Source: Methanobacterium_B sp963825335 (GTDB taxonomy: Archaea; Methanobacteriota; Methanobacteria; Methanobacteriales; Methanobacteriaceae). From it: a stretch of DNA of 64,000 bases. The notes under the pieces were generated by a model. It was not told the origin of the DNA. It worked only from the letters and a program-made list of their open reading frames with translations, and made no database searches. Of this stretch, positions 59,484 through 64,000 are shown one piece after another. Position 1 is the stretch's first letter. The number at the start of each line of letters is the position of its first letter. The position numbers and the translations under genes were made by a program. The stretch covers positions 186,001 to 250,000 of the forward strand of contig CAWGSP010000002.1 of assembly GCA_963825335.1 (NCBI GenBank), given 5' to 3'.

Positions 59484-61544
59484 ATGAAATTACGAATAAA
59501 AACCTTGCTGTTGAGCGGTATAATAATAACCATCTTGATCCTGGTTCTATTCGCAATATCATGGTTTGTTCTAATGAACACATACAGTGATTATGAAAAT
59601 AATTACAGTGCACATATTTTAAATGATGAATTAGCCAAATTTAACGACTCAATTGATGCCATGAATCAAACAACTAGTGATTGGGCACAATGGGACGATG
59701 CATACTTATTTGTTAAAGGTGACAATCCAGGATTTGTTAACAAAGATCTTACCAACAATACATTTACAAGACTCGATCTTAACCTCATATTATTTGTTAA
59801 CAACAACGGGACCATAGTCTATGGTAAAACATACAACCTACAGACGAAACAGTACGAGAACACACAAAATTTAACCAACATCACCAAGGAAAATCTTTTA
59901 TTAGATCCCCACCACTTAACCGGTTACAGTGGAATTGTCAATCTTCCTCAAGGACCCATGATGATAGTGTCGCAGCCTATTGAGACCAGCCACGAGGAAG
60001 GTCCGTCTGATGGGACTTTGATAATGGGACGTTACATAACCCCACAAGTACTTAGCGCATTGGTTAATGTTCCTAACAACACCCTGACTTATGTCGAATA
60101 TAACTCTACAAATATGCCTGCTGATTTTATGAATGTATCACACAATTTTTCCAGTATCCATCCAATAATCACCAAAATCTTAGGGTCAGATTCCATAGCA
60201 TCGTACACAATCATAAATGGTACCAATGGTTTACCTGCAATCATTCTTAAATCAGACATGTCAAGGGCACTCCACCAATCCTATCTTAATACAGTCTTAG
60301 ATTTTATCTTGACCTTGCTAATAGTCGGTGTTTTATTCATACCCCTCATCCTGTTTTATCTTGACAAGAACATCTTATACAGACTCGACACCATAATGGG
60401 TGAAATTATTGATGTAGGGAAAAAAGGAGACTTAAACAAACGGATAACAGTAGAAGGTGATGATGAACTTTCAAATTTATCAAAATCTATAAACAGCACT
60501 TTAAACGCTCTTCAAAGATCTGAAAAACATCTTGATGCAAGTGAAAAGAAATATCGGAACATATTTGAAAATACCGGGACATCCATGATAATGACCAAAG
60601 AAAATATGACCATATCCATGGTTAACTCAACATTCGAAAGTATAATGGGCATACCCAAGGAAGATATAGAGGGTAAGATGAACTGGATTGAAATGATATC
60701 ACCATTATCTCCTGAAGACGTAAAAAATTATCACAGAACTCATGAACTAGATGGAAATGGTACAGCTACCTTCCCAAAAACCTATGAAGTCAAGATGAAG
60801 ATTAACGATACTGTAAAAGATTTTTATACCACATACGATAACATTCCCGGTACTACTGATTGTTTAATTTCATTGATAGATATCACAGATAGTAAAAAAT
60901 CAGCAAACCAATTAAAAACCTCGTTAAAAGAAAAAGAACTATTATTACGCGAGATACATCACAGAGTAAAAAACAGCCTTCAACTGATATCATCACTCCT
61001 TTCTCTTCAAGCCTCAGAAATTGAAGATGAAACCATAATCGAACGTTATAAAGAAAGTGAAAACCGTATACACACAATATCACTGGTTCATGAAATATTG
61101 TATGCCTCATCAGATATCTCTGATATAAACATAAAAGATTATGTGGAGATCCTTGTAGATGATATTGTAAATTCCTACGAAACAAAAAACATTGACATCC
61201 ACATCGATGCTGAGGATATCAAACTTGGAATAGAAACTGCCATACCCCTTGGACTCATAATAAATGAATTAATATCCAATTCGTTTAAATACGCATTTAA
61301 AGGTATTGAAAACTGTGAAATCAAAATTTCAATAAAAAAACATGGAAATGCATATTGTTTGATAGTACACGATAATGGACATGGTTTATCCGATGATATT
61401 GATGTAAATAATCCCACCACCCTAGGGTTACAACTTATTCAGGCATTAGTAACTCAATTAGAAGGATCTATAAAAGTTGAAGCACACGACGGTACCGCCT
61501 TTAAAATCCATTTCAAAGAATTGGAATACAGAGAAAGGATATAA
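59484..61544 (+). CDS. Membrane sensor histidine kinase (CHASE4-HAMP-PAS-HisKA_2)
   Basis: The ~686-residue protein has a first transmembrane segment (~7-29) and an extracytoplasmic CHASE4-like domain (~30-265, with DSIDAMNQTTSDWAQWDDAY). A second transmembrane segment (~270-290), HAMP (~290-345) and a PAS domain (~355-470) follow. HisKA_2 carries LLREIHHRVKNSLQLISSLLSLQ, and HATPase has LIINELISNSFKYAF, DNGHGLS and LGLQLIQ. It probably detects an external signal. AGGTG lies six bases before ATG 59484. It resembles the kinase at 39475 in its C-terminal half. Confidence 0.88.
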   Translation: MKLRIKTLLLSGIIITILILVLFAISWFVLMNTYSDYENNYSAHILNDELAKFNDSIDAMNQTTSDWAQWDDAYLFVKGDNPGFVNKDLTNNTFTRLDLNLILFVNNNGTIVYGKTYNLQTKQYENTQNLTNITKENLLLDPHHLTGYSGIVNLPQGPMMIVSQPIETSHEEGPSDGTLIMGRYITPQVLSALVNVPNNTLTYVEYNSTNMPADFMNVSHNFSSIHPIITKILGSDSIASYTIINGTNGLPAIILKSDMSRALHQSYLNTVLDFILTLLIVGVLFIPLILFYLDKNILYRLDTIMGEIIDVGKKGDLNKRITVEGDDELSNLSKSINSTLNALQRSEKHLDASEKKYRNIFENTGTSMIMTKENMTISMVNSTFESIMGIPKEDIEGKMNWIEMISPLSPEDVKNYHRTHELDGNGTATFPKTYEVKMKINDTVKDFYTTYDNIPGTTDCLISLIDITDSKKSANQLKTSLKEKELLLREIHHRVKNSLQLISSLLSLQASEIEDETIIERYKESENRIHTISLVHEILYASSDISDINIKDYVEILVDDIVNSYETKNIDIHIDAEDIKLGIETAIPLGLIINELISNSFKYAFKGIENCEIKISIKKHGNAYCLIVHDNGHGLSDDIDVNNPTTLGLQLIQALVTQLEGSIKVEAHDGTAFKIHFKELEYRERI

Positions 61545-62080
61545 ATTATTTTTTTTTTTCAAATTTAGATAATATAATCACGATATTGAAAAATAAATGT
61601 GATTATATTGGTTTTGCCTTCGATTTTTGTTCTTGAGAATTTTATGTTTGAAATTCTAATTAATATTTTTGATTTGAATTACTTCAATATTTTAGTTCAT
61701 AATGATGCCATTCTCACGGATAACGGCTATTTGGACATAACAACTAAATTATTTACTGGACTAAAGATGGTTACAAAATACAATTGGTAAGGTACAAATT
61801 CATTCTACAAAATTATTTGTTTTTTATCTTTTGTCCAAAATACAGTAAAACATCTTATTATATCAATTAACAATAAATTCAGGTTTTTTGTAGAATTAAA
61901 TGTAAAATTTGATTTACTAATTTACTATACTAATAAATTTATTCACTATTCTAAAAAAATTGTAGTATTGTCGGAGCTATTATTAATTTAAGACCTTAAA
62001 CTAGTGTTTCAATCCATTCTAATGAAAATAAATAATAAAAATTCTGATGATCATTTATTGCCAAACATGGAACTACCCTA
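61545..62080. other. AT-rich intergenic stretch before the structured RNA
   Basis: A T-rich run directly after the kinase gene (61546-61560) may be its terminator. A 63-codon frame at 61599-61790 has no ribosome-binding site. Nothing else is supported before the RNA promoter at 62082. Confidence 0.4.
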
Positions 62081-62081
62081 G

Positions 62082-62099
62082 AACCGAAATATATAAATA
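62082..62099 (+). promoter_or_regulatory. BRE/TATA promoter of the candidate noncoding RNA
   Basis: ACCGAAATATATAAATAG is a near-consensus archaeal BRE plus TATA box. The expected start, ~25 bp downstream, is at 62119-62124, exactly where the RNA's first helix begins. Confidence 0.75.
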
Positions 62100-62120
62100 G
62101 TAAAACTCTTACATTATAAC

Positions 62121-62265
62121 TATGAGAGGGTTGAAGGCATGCAAAAACTTATCCCTTATAGAATCGTAATACCCCCCCCAAAACCTTTTATAAGGAAAGA
62201 CGCCTTTAATCACGTCCACCTAAACTAATTTTACAGCATGCCTGATGAGGCCCCTCTTAACCTCC
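62121..62265 (+). ncRNA. Candidate structured noncoding RNA, about 145 nt
   Basis: Four helices are seen in the sequence. P1 is GAGAGGG (62124-62130) with CCCTCTT (62252-62258, one G-T pair). P2 is AGGCATGC (62135-62142) with GCATGCCT (62236-62243). P3 is CCTTATA (62154-62160) with TATAAGG (62189-62195). P4 is GACG (62199-62202) with CGTC (62213-62216). P1 and P2 are joined by an internal loop that can form tandem G-A pairs, and P2 closes a junction holding P3 and P4. A run of eight C (62172-62179) lies in the P3 loop. A strong BRE/TATA promoter starts it and ATTTTTAT (62280-62288) may end it. GC is raised above its surroundings. No coding frame is evident. I could not assign it to tRNA, SRP, RNase P, box C/D or a known riboswitch. 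Confidence 0.7.
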
Positions 62266-62375
62266 TAAATAATGGTTAAAATTTTTATATTGCAAAATTA
62301 TGACAATTCTATTTAATTTTCATCTCACCTTATTCGTAAAAGATTGTTCTTGAATTTAGACTAAGAGGATTAGTT

Positions 62376-63830
62376 ATGAAAAGAATTTTAAAAAAAAAAT
62401 GCATACACGAAGCACTTGATTGTGCTGAAAATGATAAAACACTCAATAGAACCATAGGACCTGCAGGATTGGTCACATTGGGAGTTGGTGGTATTATCGG
62501 TGCAGGTATATTCATTGTTACAGGAGTTGCTTCTGCAGCATCAGGCCCGGCACTTGTTTTATCCTTTATAGTAGCAGCAATAGCGTGTACTTTTACAGCA
62601 TTATGTTACGCTGAATTTGCAAGCATGATCCCAATCGCTGGTAGTGTGTACACCTACACATACATTACCATGGGCGAAATATGGGCATGGGTGATGGGCT
62701 GGATCATGATCCTGCAATACTTAATAGCGGCTTCAGCAGTGGCTATTGGATGGTCATCCTACACCATGGGCCTTATAAATTCTTTTGGAATTCATCTGCC
62801 CGCAGTTATAAGCGGACCATACGGTGTTGAAGGATCTTTTATCAATTTACCAGCAGTTTTAATCATTGTGATACTCACAGGTGTTCTGATTAGAGGTGCT
62901 GAAGAAAGTGCACGATTCAATGCATTGATAGTTTTCATAAAAATTTCCGTTATCCTCCTTTTCATCACTGTGGGCATTCATTACATTAATCCCGCAAATT
63001 ACCATCCATTCACCCCATACGGACTAGCTGGTGTGTTCCAGGGAGCCGCAATGGTATTCTTTGCATATATAGGATTTGACACCGTTGCATCTGCTGCAGA
63101 GGAAACAAAAGATCCTGGAAGAACCATCCCAATAGGCATCATAGGATCGCTTATTGTGAGCACCATACTTTACATTGCTGTAGCAGTAGTTATAACTGGG
63201 ATGGTTCCATTCAACCTATTAAATACAGCTTCACCAGTTTCGTTTGCACTTCAGTATGTTGGGGTTCAGTGGGCATTCACTGTGATATCTGTTGGTGCCA
63301 TTGCAGGTCTTACAACAGTTGTTCTGGTGAATATGTTCAGTAAGGCAAGGATAATATTTGCAATGAGCAGGGATGGTCTTTTACCAAAGGTATTTTCGAA
63401 TGTTAAGGTGGGGTGTCAAGCACCAGTGGCAAGTATCTTGTTAGTAGGATTAATCGCAGCAATAATAGCTGCATTCTTCTCTTTAGGCAGTATATTCGAA
63501 CTGGTAAATGTCGGTGCACTCTCAGCATTCATATTCCTCGCCCTTGCAGTAATCATACTCAGGAGAGAATGTCCCGAAATGAAAAGATCATTTAAATGTC
63601 CGCTGGTCCCAGCAATACCCCTACTGTCAATAATATTATGTTTAGCGTTATTATCACAACTGAAATTTGATGTAATTGAATTATTTATAATATGGATAGG
63701 TTTAGGAGTTGTTGTATACTTTATCTACGGTAAGTACAGAGGAAAATTTGATAGTCCTGACCAAGACGAACATATAGAGAATGATATTGATGGATTCGAA
63801 CCGCCAATAGAATATCCTCCATCGAAGTAA
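62376..63830 (+). CDS. APC-superfamily amino acid permease (cationic amino acid transporter-like)
   Basis: The 484-residue protein has 12-13 transmembrane segments, with the APC signature near the N-terminus (LVTLGVGGIIGAGIFIVTGVASAASGPALVLSFI) and FFAYIGFDTVASAAEETKDPGRTIPIGI in the middle. These match the CAT/YfnA-like branch. It probably imports amino acids with protons. GAGGATTAGTT is a fair ribosome-binding site. It starts ~110 bp after the candidate RNA. A separate TATA-like TATTTAAT at about 62310 could give it its own start site, so it may not be under the RNA's control. Confidence 0.9.
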   Translation: MKRILKKKCIHEALDCAENDKTLNRTIGPAGLVTLGVGGIIGAGIFIVTGVASAASGPALVLSFIVAAIACTFTALCYAEFASMIPIAGSVYTYTYITMGEIWAWVMGWIMILQYLIAASAVAIGWSSYTMGLINSFGIHLPAVISGPYGVEGSFINLPAVLIIVILTGVLIRGAEESARFNALIVFIKISVILLFITVGIHYINPANYHPFTPYGLAGVFQGAAMVFFAYIGFDTVASAAEETKDPGRTIPIGIIGSLIVSTILYIAVAVVITGMVPFNLLNTASPVSFALQYVGVQWAFTVISVGAIAGLTTVVLVNMFSKARIIFAMSRDGLLPKVFSNVKVGCQAPVASILLVGLIAAIIAAFFSLGSIFELVNVGALSAFIFLALAVIILRRECPEMKRSFKCPLVPAIPLLSIILCLALLSQLKFDVIELFIIWIGLGVVVYFIYGKYRGKFDSPDQDEHIENDIDGFEPPIEYPPSK

Positions 63831-63862
63831 ATTGAGTCAAATAAAAAAAAATTTTAGTACAC

Positions 63863-64000
63863 ATGATCAAAAAAATATTCTCAAAAAAACCTAATAGACA
63901 ATCCAACCCCTCAAAAACTAAATTAAATCGGTTAAAAACCGATCTATTTGGTTCTGCTGCACATGTATCCTGGATCAGGAAGTATTATTGTGGGAATATT
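63863..64000 (+). CDS. Possible partial ORF at the window end
   Basis: From ATG 63863 the frame stays open to the window edge (46 codons: MIKKIFSKKPNRQSNP... DLFGSAAHVSWIRKYYCGNI). There is no ribosome-binding site and the first half is low complexity, so the start or the gene itself is uncertain. A second frame from ATG 63962 (MYPGSGSIIVGI) is also open. Not recognised. Confidence 0.3.
   Translation, partial: MIKKIFSKKPNRQSNPSKTKLNRLKTDLFGSAAHVSWIRKYYCGNI

Noticed and set aside
61599..61790. 63-codon plus-strand frame upstream of the candidate RNA
   Set aside because: Lacks a ribosome-binding site and typical codon use; likely chance.
62236..62258. Hammerhead-ribozyme-like CTGATGAG in the candidate RNA
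   Set aside because: The required GAAA strand and third helix are absent, so the core cannot form.
62231..62258. Box C/D guide RNA (TGATGA present)
   Set aside because: Box C sits near the 3' end and no properly placed D and C' boxes are seen.
62121..62265. Fluoride (crcB) riboswitch
   Set aside because: The TGATG and GGCC words look similar, but the 5' pseudoknot half is missing and the helix order differs.

Overview
This 64 kb window comes from an AT-rich archaeon, most likely a hydrogenotrophic methanogen of the order Methanobacteriales (Methanobacterium-like). The indications are giant secreted adhesin-like proteins built from PQQ-propeller, PKD, NosD-type beta-helix, chitobiase-C-like and SbsA-Ig-like modules, archaeal TATA-type promoters, a tRNA gene without an encoded CCA, DUF2206, DUF2149 and TiaS-like proteins, and HisKA_2-type sensor kinases. 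This is inference from family content, not a database match.

Region 1 (1-31.8 kb) is a cell-surface island. Two adhesin-like genes (the first cut by the window edge) are followed by a surface-glycan locus: two sugar-nucleotide epimerases, a Wzx-like flippase, a DUF2206 membrane protein, two GT4-type glycosyltransferases and a methyltransferase. Three more adhesin-like genes follow, one broken by a frameshift. Three intact adhesin genes share the same C-terminal beta-helix module. Several share a promoter in which CGAT and ATCG half-sites flank the TATA box. Next come a C-anchored surface protein, an ExbB/TolQ-like channel protein and a DUF2149 protein that look like one operon, then a free-standing TiaS-like protein.

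Region 2 (31.9-47.2 kb) is mixed. It begins with a complete insertion sequence (31898-33152) with perfect 18-bp terminal inverted repeats and an 8-bp target duplication. It continues with LtrA, small zinc-ribbon proteins, an unlisted small membrane protein, a COG3044-type ATPase, a methyltransferase, a 7TM sensor kinase, an epoxyqueuosine-reductase-like Fe-S protein, a MacB-like ABC exporter, a Na+/H+ antiporter and an HdeD/DUF308-like protein with a palindromic operator at its predicted transcription start.

Region 3 (47.2-55 kb) has a LysE exporter divergent from a PadR regulator with a leader rich in CGAT/ATCG half-sites. After PadR comes a co-directional run of ABC-2 exporter genes, a ferredoxin, a truncated epoxyqueuosine-reductase-like protein and a methyltransferase. 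On the opposite strand lies a TusA-DsrE-NifS sulfur-relay cluster.

Region 4 (55-64 kb) carries a small membrane protein, a cyclase-family hydrolase, two more orphan sensor kinases, tRNA-Glu(CTC), and an APC permease. Upstream of the permease, at about 62121-62265, is a strong candidate for a structured noncoding RNA with its own TATA/BRE promoter and at least four complementary helices. I cannot assign it to a known RNA family and consider it the most interesting object in the window.
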